Origin: an uncultured Oscillospiraceae bacterium | GTDB taxonomy: Bacteria > Bacillota > Clostridia > Oscillospirales > Acutalibacteraceae | Direction of reading: 5' to 3' | Length of the DNA stretch: 62,720 bases | Assembly: GCA_910587835.1 (NCBI GenBank) | Contig: CAJUNQ010000061.1 | Span: 1 to 62,720, forward strand | In this document: in pieces, positions 55,731-62,720 of the stretch | Layout of the letters: each line of letters opens with the position of its first letter | How positions within the stretch are numbered: the first letter of the stretch is position 1 | Notes under the pieces: generated by a model | What the model was told of the DNA's origin: nothing | The model's database searches: none | Seen by the model: the letters and a program-made list of their open reading frames with translations, nothing else | Made by a program: the position numbers and the translations under genes

Positions 55731-57460
55731 AGTTCATCTTCCTCCCAGCCGCAAATCTGATCCAGTTCCTTTTGGAGCTCTGTGGGGAGAGGGGGCTCTT
55801 GCAGATGAATGGGGCGGTTGACCCCGAGCTTAGGAAACACATAGGTGTTCTGGGGCAAAGATATCTCCAGAAAGGCTGGCTCACGGTCTGAAAAAACTGC
55901 GGCCAAATTCTCCGCCTGGGGAGATACCACCCGGATGCCATAGGCGCGGACAATATTTCTAAAATTAGGAACAGCGTAGCCCTTTTCTTCCGTCGTCTGC
56001 GTATAGTTGGAATCAAAATACATTTCCTGGAAATGATGGATCATTCCCAGCGCACGGTTGTTCAAAAGAATAATTTTGACAGGTAGTCTTTCTCGGGCAA
56101 TAAACTGCAGCTCTTGGATATTCATTTGAAAGCCCCCGTCTCCACAAACGCAAAAGACAGGCCCTCCGCTGGCCAACGCCGCGCCGGTCGCGGCAGGCAG
56201 GCTGTAGCCCATGGCTCCCATGCCGCCAGAAAACAGGATTCGCTGGCGGCTTTTGACCTGGATGCTTTGAGCAGCCCACACCTGATTCTGCCCCACATCT
56301 GTGGTGATCACCGCCCCTTCCGGCCAAAGGGACGAGAGCTGTTCCAGTGCGGCGGCCCCAGGCTCTTTTTTGTCTGCGTTCGACAGGATGCGTCGAATCT
56401 CATGACAACGGCATACCCAGTCTGTGTTGTTCCAGGTGAGGCTCCGCGCTCTATGTGCCAAAGCAGGTAACAGAGCCTGCAGAGGAGCCGGGCAGGCGAC
56501 CTGACCCTTATGGACCGGGCTGGCCAGTTCGGAAGGATCAATGTCTACCCGCAGCACCTTGGCCCGAGGCGCGAACCGCTCTCGGGCTACCCCTGTCTGA
56601 CGGCAGTCCAGGCGGCTTCCCAGAGAAAGAATGCAGTCGCTGTAGCTGGTGATGTAATTGGCCGGCCTAGCTCCATAGGCTCCTATCATCCCGTAAAATT
56701 CAGGCCAGCTGCCAGGAGCCAGGTCCACCGCTGTCATGCTTGTCACGACCGGGATACCCGTCGCCTGGATGAGCTCCAGAAAAGCCTTCTCTGCTCGCGA
56801 GCTGTGAACGCCATGACCACCCAGTATTACCGGCCGTTTGGCCGCCTGCAGCTCTGTAAGAAGCTGTAACGCCAGGCGCTCTGCGTCCTCTGGGGCAAAG
56901 GCCTCGGACGTAGCCAGTACGGAGGATGGCTTTTCGTCCAATTCCCCGCGAAAGACGTCCATAGGAATGTCCAGCAGCACTGGGCCGGGCCGTCCCTCCA
57001 CTGCGGTGCGGTAGGCGGTTTCCAGCGCGGCGGGAAGCTCCTGCGAGCTGCGGACAGCGAAGGACAGCTTTGTTATAGGCTGTGCCATGGGCACAATATC
57101 CGTCTCCTGAAAGCCCCTTTGCCGGATGCCCAAATCTCCCTTTTGCTCATAGGTATTCACCTGACCGGTGATAAAAATGCAGGGCAGGGAATCGAAGTAG
57201 GCGCAGGCAATTCCAGTCAACAGATTGGTGGCGCCTGGGCCGCTGGTGGCATAGGCCACGCCGGGTAGACCAGTGATCTCCGCCCAGCCGCAGGCGGCCA
57301 TGGCGCTGGCCTGCTCATGATAATTTACATGGGCATGAATCTCCCCGCAGTAGCGGTCCAGAGAATCCATGAGATGGGTGACCATTCCCCCGGGGTACCC
57401 AAAGACATGGGTAATTCCTTGCCGGATCAAAAATTCCACGATATAGTCCGAGGCCTTCAC
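55727..57460 (-). CDS. ThDP-dependent enzyme, YerE-like
   Basis: A 577-residue member of the acetolactate-synthase family. The catalytic Glu is in NYHEQASAMAACG near residue 49, and the ThDP motif is CGDGGFQMNIQELQF...NNRALG near 450. No acetolactate small subunit gene is near. The position after rfbH points to YerE-type chemistry: transfer of a two-carbon unit from pyruvate to a CDP-3,6-dideoxy-4-keto sugar. True acetolactate synthase is the alternative but is disfavoured by context. Confidence 0.75.
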   Translation of the reverse strand: MKASDYIVEFLIRQGITHVFGYPGGMVTHLMDSLDRYCGEIHAHVNYHEQASAMAACGWAEITGLPGVAYATSGPGATNLLTGIACAYFDSLPCIFITGQVNTYEQKGDLGIRQRGFQETDIVPMAQPITKLSFAVRSSQELPAALETAYRTAVEGRPGPVLLDIPMDVFRGELDEKPSSVLATSEAFAPEDAERLALQLLTELQAAKRPVILGGHGVHSSRAEKAFLELIQATGIPVVTSMTAVDLAPGSWPEFYGMIGAYGARPANYITSYSDCILSLGSRLDCRQTGVARERFAPRAKVLRVDIDPSELASPVHKGQVACPAPLQALLPALAHRARSLTWNNTDWVCRCHEIRRILSNADKKEPGAAALEQLSSLWPEGAVITTDVGQNQVWAAQSIQVKSRQRILFSGGMGAMGYSLPAATGAALASGGPVFCVCGDGGFQMNIQELQFIARERLPVKIILLNNRALGMIHHFQEMYFDSNYTQTTEEKGYAVPNFRNIVRAYGIRVVSPQAENLAAVFSDREPAFLEISLPQNTYVFPKLGVNRPIHLQEPPLPTELQKELDQICGWEEDEL

Positions 57461-57478
57461 CAGAGCCCTCCTTTCTCG

Positions 57479-58813
57479 CTATTGCCGCAGCCCTTCCTTC
57501 ACTGCCTGGGCCATATAGTCCAGCATCTCCCGGGTCATGCCCGGGTAAACGCCCAGCCAGAACGTATCCTGGACGATCCGGTCCGTGTTAGTCAGATCCC
57601 CCACAATGCGGTAAGCGTCAGACTTGCCCCGCAGATGGTCGAAGCAGGGGTGCCGCAGCAGATTCCCAGAAAAAAGCATCCGGGTCTGCACACCCTTCTG
57701 TTCCAGATATTTTACAAGACTTTCCCGGCGGCCCGGCTCCCGCACTGTCAGCAGGAACCCGAACCAGCTGGGCCGGGCCCCTTCCTCCTGGCAGGGCAGA
57801 ATCAGCCGCTCCTCCTCACCGGCGAGAGCCTCGTGCAGGTACTGCCAATTCTGGCAACGTTTTTCGATAAAGCCCTCCAGCTTTTCCAGCTGAGCGCAGC
57901 CAACAGCCGCCTGCATCTCGGTGACCTTCAAATTGTACCCCAGGTGGGAGTACACATACTTATGGTCATACCCCTCAGGCAGCTGGCCATACTGGCCCTC
58001 GAACCGCCGGCCACAGGTGTCGTCCGCTCCAGGGGGGCAGACACAGTCTCTGCCCCAGTCCCGCATGGAGAACAGGATGCGGCTGAGCAGGCCGTCGTTG
58101 GTATAGACTGCCCCTCCTTCCCCCATGGTGATATGATGGGCCGGGTAGAAGCTGGAGGTGCCGATGTCGCCAATGGTCCCGGTTTTCCGAAAAACTCCAT
58201 CCATATTGTATGCCGCCCCCAAGGCGTCACAGTTGTCCTCCACCAGCCAGAGCCCATGGGCTTGGCAGAAATCCTTCACCGCCCGCAGGTTAAAGGGATT
58301 GCCCAAAGTGTGGGCCAGAAAGACGCATTTGGTTTTTTCCGAAAGAGCTTCCTCCAGCATAGAAACATCAATATTGTATGTTCCCAACTTTACATCCACA
58401 AAAACCGGCACTGCGCCATACTGCAGAACAGGCGACACGCTGGTGGGAAAAGCCGCCGCAACGCAGATTACCTCGTCTCCCCGCTGGATAGCCCGGCTGC
58501 CCAGCAGCGGAGAGGTCAGCGCCATAAAGGCCAGCAGATTGGCGGAGGAACCGGAATTTACAGCCGCCACATGCTTTACCCCTAAAAATGTTCCCAGCTC
58601 CCGCTCAAACTGTGCGCAGTACCGTCCCGCTGTCAGCCAGAATTCCAGAGCGGAATCTACCAGGTTTACCTGTTCCTTCTCGTCGTACACCCGGCGGCAA
58701 TAGGGAATCTTCTGCCCCGGCGCAAAGGGCAGGGTCTCTTTGGTCCGGGCGTCATGGTACTCTTTCACCAAGTTCAATATTTCTTGTTTGATCTTATCCG
58801 CTGTACGCTCCAT
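57479..58813 (-). CDS. rfbH: CDP-6-deoxy-hexose 3-dehydrase (E1)
   Basis: A 444-residue PMP-dependent [2Fe-2S] enzyme. The usual PLP Lys is replaced by His in YPAHHITMGEGG, the mark of E1 dehydrases. The cluster Cys are in DCVCPPGADDTCGRRF. It removes the C3 hydroxyl of CDP-4-keto-6-deoxyglucose with a partner reductase (E3), which is not in the window. It sits 18 bp before yerE-like and 6 bp after rfbG. Confidence 0.95.
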   Translation of the reverse strand: MERTADKIKQEILNLVKEYHDARTKETLPFAPGQKIPYCRRVYDEKEQVNLVDSALEFWLTAGRYCAQFERELGTFLGVKHVAAVNSGSSANLLAFMALTSPLLGSRAIQRGDEVICVAAAFPTSVSPVLQYGAVPVFVDVKLGTYNIDVSMLEEALSEKTKCVFLAHTLGNPFNLRAVKDFCQAHGLWLVEDNCDALGAAYNMDGVFRKTGTIGDIGTSSFYPAHHITMGEGGAVYTNDGLLSRILFSMRDWGRDCVCPPGADDTCGRRFEGQYGQLPEGYDHKYVYSHLGYNLKVTEMQAAVGCAQLEKLEGFIEKRCQNWQYLHEALAGEEERLILPCQEEGARPSWFGFLLTVREPGRRESLVKYLEQKGVQTRMLFSGNLLRHPCFDHLRGKSDAYRIVGDLTNTDRIVQDTFWLGVYPGMTREMLDYMAQAVKEGLRQ

Positions 58814-58819
58814 ATGCTG

Positions 58820-59884
58820 TTAAAATCCTTCCTTATATTCGCTGATCTCCCGGTCCATCTCCTGGGCGGCGCTGCCGCCGGCCAGCCACTCTCTTGTCCA
58901 GGCCACGGTTTTCTCAACAGCTATGGCCGCATTCCACTGGGGCCGCCAGTCAAAGGCGGTTTTCAGCTTGGAGCAGTCCAACTTGAGAAAGCTGTCTTCA
59001 TGGGGCGCTCCTGGCTCCGCCCGGTCCTCCCAGGCGGCGTCCTTGCCCCAGGCCTGGCAGAACAGCTGGACCAGCTGTCCGGTTGTTACGCAATCCTGGT
59101 CCTCCGGCCCCACATTGTACCAACCGGCCAGGTCTTTGTTCTCGCTTTGCCCCTGTGCGACCATGAGGTAGGCAAAGAGGGCCTCCAGCACATGCTGGTA
59201 TGGCCGGACAGAGGCAGGATTCCGCACCAGGATATGCCTGCCGGCCTGTACTGCCCGCACACAGTCCGGCAGGATGCGGTCATGGGCAAAATCTCCGCCG
59301 CCGAGTACGTTTCCGGCGCGAACGGTAGACACCGCCGGACCTTGGGTGAAAAAGCTGGTTATATAGCTGTGAGCGGCCAATTCGGCGCAGGACTTGGAGT
59401 TGGAATAGGGGTCGTGGCCATCCAGAGGATCGTTCTCCCGATACCCCCATGCCCAGCCTTTGTTTTCATAAACCTTGTCCGTGGTGATAATCACCACGGA
59501 CCTTACAGGTACCTGTAAGACGCGCACGCACTCAAGCAGATTAACGGTCCCCATCACATTGGTCTCATATGTTGCGACCGGGTCTTTATAGCTCTCCCGT
59601 ACAATAGGCTGGGCTGCCAGATGAAAGACCACTTCCGGCTGGGCCTGCTGAAAGGCCTCCTTCAGCCTGGGCAGATCCCGCACATCGCCCAGGACAGAGT
59701 TTATATGCCCCTCAAGCTCTGCGAGAGAGAACAGGTTCGGTCCTGCCGGCGGAGGCAGGGCGTAGCCTGTGACTTGTGCGCCAGCCTGAAGGAGGATTCT
59801 GCACAGCCAGCTGCCCTTGAATCCTGTATGGCCGGTGACGAACACCCGCTTTCCTTTAAAAAAGTCCCAATCCATTCGTTTCAT
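58820..59884 (-). CDS. rfbG: CDP-glucose 4,6-dehydratase
   Basis: A 354-residue SDR enzyme. The NAD loop is VFVTGHTGFKGSWLC, TTDKVY has the active Thr/Asp/Lys, and YSNSK the catalytic Tyr/Lys. It makes CDP-4-keto-6-deoxy-D-glucose. The start at MKRMDWDFF overlaps the rfbF stop by ATGA; the frame upstream to 59965 is not supported. Confidence 0.94.
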   Translation of the reverse strand: MKRMDWDFFKGKRVFVTGHTGFKGSWLCRILLQAGAQVTGYALPPPAGPNLFSLAELEGHINSVLGDVRDLPRLKEAFQQAQPEVVFHLAAQPIVRESYKDPVATYETNVMGTVNLLECVRVLQVPVRSVVIITTDKVYENKGWAWGYRENDPLDGHDPYSNSKSCAELAAHSYITSFFTQGPAVSTVRAGNVLGGGDFAHDRILPDCVRAVQAGRHILVRNPASVRPYQHVLEALFAYLMVAQGQSENKDLAGWYNVGPEDQDCVTTGQLVQLFCQAWGKDAAWEDRAEPGAPHEDSFLKLDCSKLKTAFDWRPQWNAAIAVEKTVAWTREWLAGGSAAQEMDREISEYKEGF

Positions 59885-60663
59885 GATTTCCAGACCCTCC
59901 AGGGCGCATTGCCCTCTTTCCACATTTTTTCCAGCATCTCCTTTTCCCGCACCGTGTCCATGCACTGCCAGAAGCCCGTGTGCTTATAGGCCATCAGCTG
60001 GCCGTTCCGCGCCGCCTGCTCCAAGGGGGCGCGTTCCAAAACAGCCTCGTCTCCGTCTATGTAGTCGATAAACTCCGGCTGGCACACCATATAGCCGATA
60101 TTGATTAGACTTCCGTCGCCTTGCACCTTCTCCCGGAACGCCTGGACCCCTCCTTGGGGACCTACGTCCAGAATCCCAAAACGCTGTCCGGCGTTATATG
60201 CGGAAAGGGTGACCAGCTTGCCGTGGGACCGATGGAAAGCCACAAGCTTTGCAAGGTCCAAGTCTGCCACGCCGTCGCCATAGGTTAAAAGGAAAGGCTC
60301 GCCGCCGATATAATCTCGCACCCGGCGCACCCGCCCGCCGGTCATGGTGGAAAGCCCTGTGTCCACCACGGTCACCCGCCAGGGCTCAGCGGTGTTTTTG
60401 TGCACGATCATATCATTTCTGCCCTGAGAAAAGTCAAAGGTGATGTCAGAGGTGTGGAGGAAGTAGTCGGCAAAATACTCCTTGATCACATGTTGCTTAT
60501 ACCCCGCGCAGATGACGAAATCGTTGAAGCCATAATGACCGTACAGTTTCATAATGTGCCAGAGAATGGGCATACCGCCCAGCTCTACCATAGGCTTTGG
60601 TTTAAACTGGCTTTCTTCTGAAATTCGGGTGCCGAAGCCGCCGGCTAAAATGATTACTTTCAT
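59881..60663 (-). CDS. rfbF: glucose-1-phosphate cytidylyltransferase
   Basis: A 260-residue nucleotidyltransferase starting VIILAGGFGTRISEESQFKP, with KPMVELGGMPILWH and TYGDGVADLD. It makes CDP-glucose from glucose-1-phosphate and CTP, the first step of CDP-dideoxy sugar synthesis. It lies 15 bp after the glycosyltransferase gene. Confidence 0.96.
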   Translation of the reverse strand: MKVIILAGGFGTRISEESQFKPKPMVELGGMPILWHIMKLYGHYGFNDFVICAGYKQHVIKEYFADYFLHTSDITFDFSQGRNDMIVHKNTAEPWRVTVVDTGLSTMTGGRVRRVRDYIGGEPFLLTYGDGVADLDLAKLVAFHRSHGKLVTLSAYNAGQRFGILDVGPQGGVQAFREKVQGDGSLINIGYMVCQPEFIDYIDGDEAVLERAPLEQAARNGQLMAYKHTGFWQCMDTVREKEMLEKMWKEGNAPWRVWKS

Positions 60664-60678
60664 TGAGTAAGCACGTCC

Positions 60679-61998
60679 TTATTTTATCACTAAAAAGCTA
60701 TAACCATATTGATACCGTATTTCATTGGACAGTTTTAAGTCAAGGAAAAAGTGATCGCCGGGAACCGCCGCTTGCAGCGTTGCCAAAACTGCCGGCGCGT
60801 TGCCAGAGGCAACGCCAATAATATACCCGGTTTCCCCACCGCCATCTTCTGGCTTGGTAAATGTACGCACCGGATACCCCATAAATTGTTCCCCCTCAGA
60901 CACAGAGTGGGAGACGCAGAAACCGTCCAGCTTCAGGTGCTGGTCCATGAGAAACTTTCCATACAGATATCCCTGAGTGCCCTTGCCATATATGACTATT
61001 TTGGAATGCGACGCGCAAAACTTTTTTAACTGGGAGAACCTTTTCTGGAAGTCCAGCCGATATGCTCTATTCAGCCATTTTCTGGGTAGCGAAGCGATTG
61101 CCAGCAGAGAAAGCCTGGAAACAGGAGTGACTTTTTTCCAGACGCCCCAATACTTTTTGCATAATCCATAAGAAAATAATCCCCGTCTTCTATACTGCAA
61201 AAAGCATTCGGAGTTGAAGAAATAGTCCCGGGAAAATTCCCGGATTACTTTGTCTTTATGGATATAGCGCTCTGGCAGACCTTCGATTACCTGCACCCAG
61301 CCTTCACAAACGTAAGAAAAGACCGATTCCGTCCAAACGGAGTCCTTCTTGTACATGGAAAACCGCACGGAACGAAAAGGCAGCGACAGAACAAAACCAT
61401 GGAATCCATCCAATTCCGCAGCTCTCTCAAAATAGTAGCAGACGTGGGACCAAGGGATCAAAGGCTCCTTCAAAAAGCGTTTCTCGTAGGACGCCCAGTC
61501 TACATCGTGCAGCATGGTATGAGTATTAAGGACCACAGCCCCAAATGAAGACATATGATATGCGGACAAAGTCATCATCTCATCCAAATCATCGATAAAT
61601 TGACCAGCGCGATCCCTTCCGCTGATCCAATCCAATATGATCATATCATATTTCAAGTCCAGGCATTCCATTGCCTGAGAAATCAGATTCTTTTGATGCT
61701 GCAACCCATCAGAGGACAACAGCACAAAATCATACTTTCTTTCCATCCCATAGCCCTGAAATATCCTGTAGGCCTTCGTGTTGGGGTGCATGTCAGACGG
61801 CATGCGGACATAGTACAGCCGTCCTTTGGGGAGCCAGTCCTGAATCAGAGACTGGGTCTCGTCTCCTATGCTGGAATCGTAGAAATATAAATCGATCCCA
61901 GCCGCTGTATAAGCGTCATAGCAATTATTCAAAAAGTCCTCGACGATATCTCGCCGTTCATAGGTCGGAATGCATACAGCCATAGTAAGACGGCTCAT
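60679..61998 (-). CDS. GT2-type glycosyltransferase with C-terminal Rossmann domain
   Basis: A 439-residue protein. Residues 1-230 are a GT2-like domain (MAVCIPTYERRDIVEDFL, DFVLLSSDG). Residues 345-439 carry a Rossmann loop (IVIYGKGTQGYLYG) like those fused to other transferases in this window. It probably transfers the CDP-sugar product or builds its acceptor. The gene is lower in GC than its neighbours. Start MSRLTMAV follows GGGGAGGGG. It is the first gene of the minus-strand sugar operon. Confidence 0.8.
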   Translation of the reverse strand: MSRLTMAVCIPTYERRDIVEDFLNNCYDAYTAAGIDLYFYDSSIGDETQSLIQDWLPKGRLYYVRMPSDMHPNTKAYRIFQGYGMERKYDFVLLSSDGLQHQKNLISQAMECLDLKYDMIILDWISGRDRAGQFIDDLDEMMTLSAYHMSSFGAVVLNTHTMLHDVDWASYEKRFLKEPLIPWSHVCYYFERAAELDGFHGFVLSLPFRSVRFSMYKKDSVWTESVFSYVCEGWVQVIEGLPERYIHKDKVIREFSRDYFFNSECFLQYRRRGLFSYGLCKKYWGVWKKVTPVSRLSLLAIASLPRKWLNRAYRLDFQKRFSQLKKFCASHSKIVIYGKGTQGYLYGKFLMDQHLKLDGFCVSHSVSEGEQFMGYPVRTFTKPEDGGGETGYIIGVASGNAPAVLATLQAAVPGDHFFLDLKLSNEIRYQYGYSFLVIK

Positions 61999-62082
61999 CT
62001 TCCGGCCCCTCCCCTCTCTGTAGTTTTCAAAAGCATTTGGCAAAACCTCAGTCCGGCTACAATTTTTCATAGCCTGGGCCAA

Positions 62083-62638
62083 GCTTGCATTTTACCCCAT
62101 ATCTATAGTATCGACCAATTCCCAAAAAACTTAAGGCAGCGCCGGGCAAAGATTGTGGATGGGCTCCCCCTATATCCCTCTCAAAAACCAGCCCCGGCCC
62201 CGAGCCTGCTCGACAATTCCGCCAGCGTATGCTATAATAACCACAAACTGCACTGCGCGGGAACAAACCAAAAGTGTAGATGCCAGTAGCGCATCGCTTC
62301 GCGGCTTCGCGGCTTGCCCACCGCCAGGTGTGCTATAATATCCACAGGATATTCTTTAGTATAGCCAAACCAGCGAAGCGGGTGAAGAAATGGCGCAATC
62401 CATTTCCCAAGGCGCAAAGCTGCTTGGAGTTATGCTCTCATGCCCTCAGGCAGACATGAGAAAGAGCCCTGAGGGGCTTGCCTTTTCCCTCGCAAAAGTA
62501 CCGGCTTTCTTCAAGCAGATTCCGCGCTGTGCCTGGCGCAGCGTCTGCCCTGGGTGGAGGCCGGCGTCAGGCCATATATACAGAAAGCCTGCAAATAAAA
62601 AGTCAAGCCCCTTAAGCCAAAAATATGAAAGGAAGCGG
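62083..62638 (+). promoter_or_regulatory. intergenic region with promoter-like elements and hairpin leader
   Basis: About 560 bp without a supported gene. A plus promoter TCGACA-17-TATAAT lies near 62209-62237. A second TATAAT follows a GGTGTGC near 62333, with no good -35. A long hairpin CCCTCAGG/CCTGAGGG spans about 62443-62478. Together they look like the promoter and leader of the gene at 62639. Frames on minus here (62057-62266, 62446-62676) are not supported. Confidence 0.4.
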
Positions 62639-62720
62639 ATGGAAAAAGTGAATACAGCAAACAGACCGCCGCCCAAAAGCGGCAGTCAGGAAGAAAAAAC
62701 TATTTCTGTCAGTCCGTCAC
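62639..62720 (+). CDS. start of an unidentified gene (runs off right edge)
   Basis: An ATG at 62639 with AAAGGA 5 bp upstream opens a frame of 27 codons to the window end (MEKVNTANRPPPKSG). The visible part is hydrophilic, as N-termini of cytoplasmic tails of membrane glycan proteins often are. Too short to identify. Confidence 0.4.
   Translation, partial: MEKVNTANRPPPKSGSQEEKTISVSPS

Noticed and set aside
62446..62676. 76-codon minus frame near the right edge
   Set aside because: Overlaps the likely leader and the plus-strand start at 62639; no ribosome site.

Overview
The window looks like chromosome of a GC-rich, motile, strictly anaerobic member of the Clostridia, most like gut Oscillospiraceae (Flavonifractor/Lawsonibacter/Intestinimonas type). 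This is inferred from electron-bifurcating [FeFe]-hydrogenase genes, indolepyruvate:ferredoxin oxidoreductase, a ferredoxin-type aldo/keto reductase, a flavodiiron protein, flagellin with SigD-type promoters, AGGAGG ribosome sites and consensus sigma-A promoters. No rRNA, tRNA or CRISPR array was seen.

Left part (1-8.2 kb, mostly minus strand): aryl-acid metabolism (paaK-like ligase, nitroreductase, iorB, iorA), a HicA/HicB toxin-antitoxin pair, and an acyl-CoA synthetase divergent from a MerR regulator whose own promoter has the MerR-type 19-bp spacer. From 17.8 down to 8.7 kb, all on minus, lies a ten-gene hydrogenase locus. A regulatory half (DRTGG, ATPase, sensory-type [FeFe]-hydrogenase, DRTGG, PHP) precedes a catalytic half (HndA-like, ATPase, HndB-, HndC- and HndD-like). 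A perfect 27-bp dyad lies between the halves.

18-28 kb: serC and serA flank the first of two type I toxin-antitoxin-like loci. Then come a consensus promoter with a structured RNA before a MazG-like gene, a metal-binding zinc-ribbon protein, efp, an Xaa-Pro peptidase, a YqeG phosphatase, rpsU, a DUF3021/LytTR pair and an aldo/keto reductase.

27.8-46.8 kb is the most unusual part. A SigD-type promoter flanked by two identical 26-bp palindromes drives a CsrA-like gene and a TnpB-derived protein that lacks the whole RuvC nuclease, followed by flagellin. Next is a tightly packed ten-gene plus-strand operon. It has a possible sulfation cassette (sulfotransferase-like, APS-kinase-like, PHP phosphatase), a methyltransferase, a CDP-alditol set (epimerase, dehydrogenase, IspD/TarI-type cytidylyltransferase) and two glycosyltransferases. 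I read it as a flagellin or surface-glycan modification island. It is followed by a 1310-residue beta-helix surface protein, then a second SigD-type promoter driving a membrane-anchored protein and a small secreted protein that shares a C-terminal domain with the large one.

46.8-53 kb: a TrmH-type methyltransferase, the second copy of the type I toxin-antitoxin locus, a four-domain flavodiiron protein, a MATE transporter, and a PadR regulator with a HAAS-type membrane protein and a secreted protein. 53-62 kb (minus): a glycan operon with glycosyltransferase, rfbF, rfbG, rfbH, a YerE-like ThDP enzyme, a reductase and a GH29 fucosidase. It predicts a CDP-linked branched 3,6-dideoxy sugar of yersiniose type. 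The last 0.7 kb holds promoter-like sequence and the start of a gene running off the edge.
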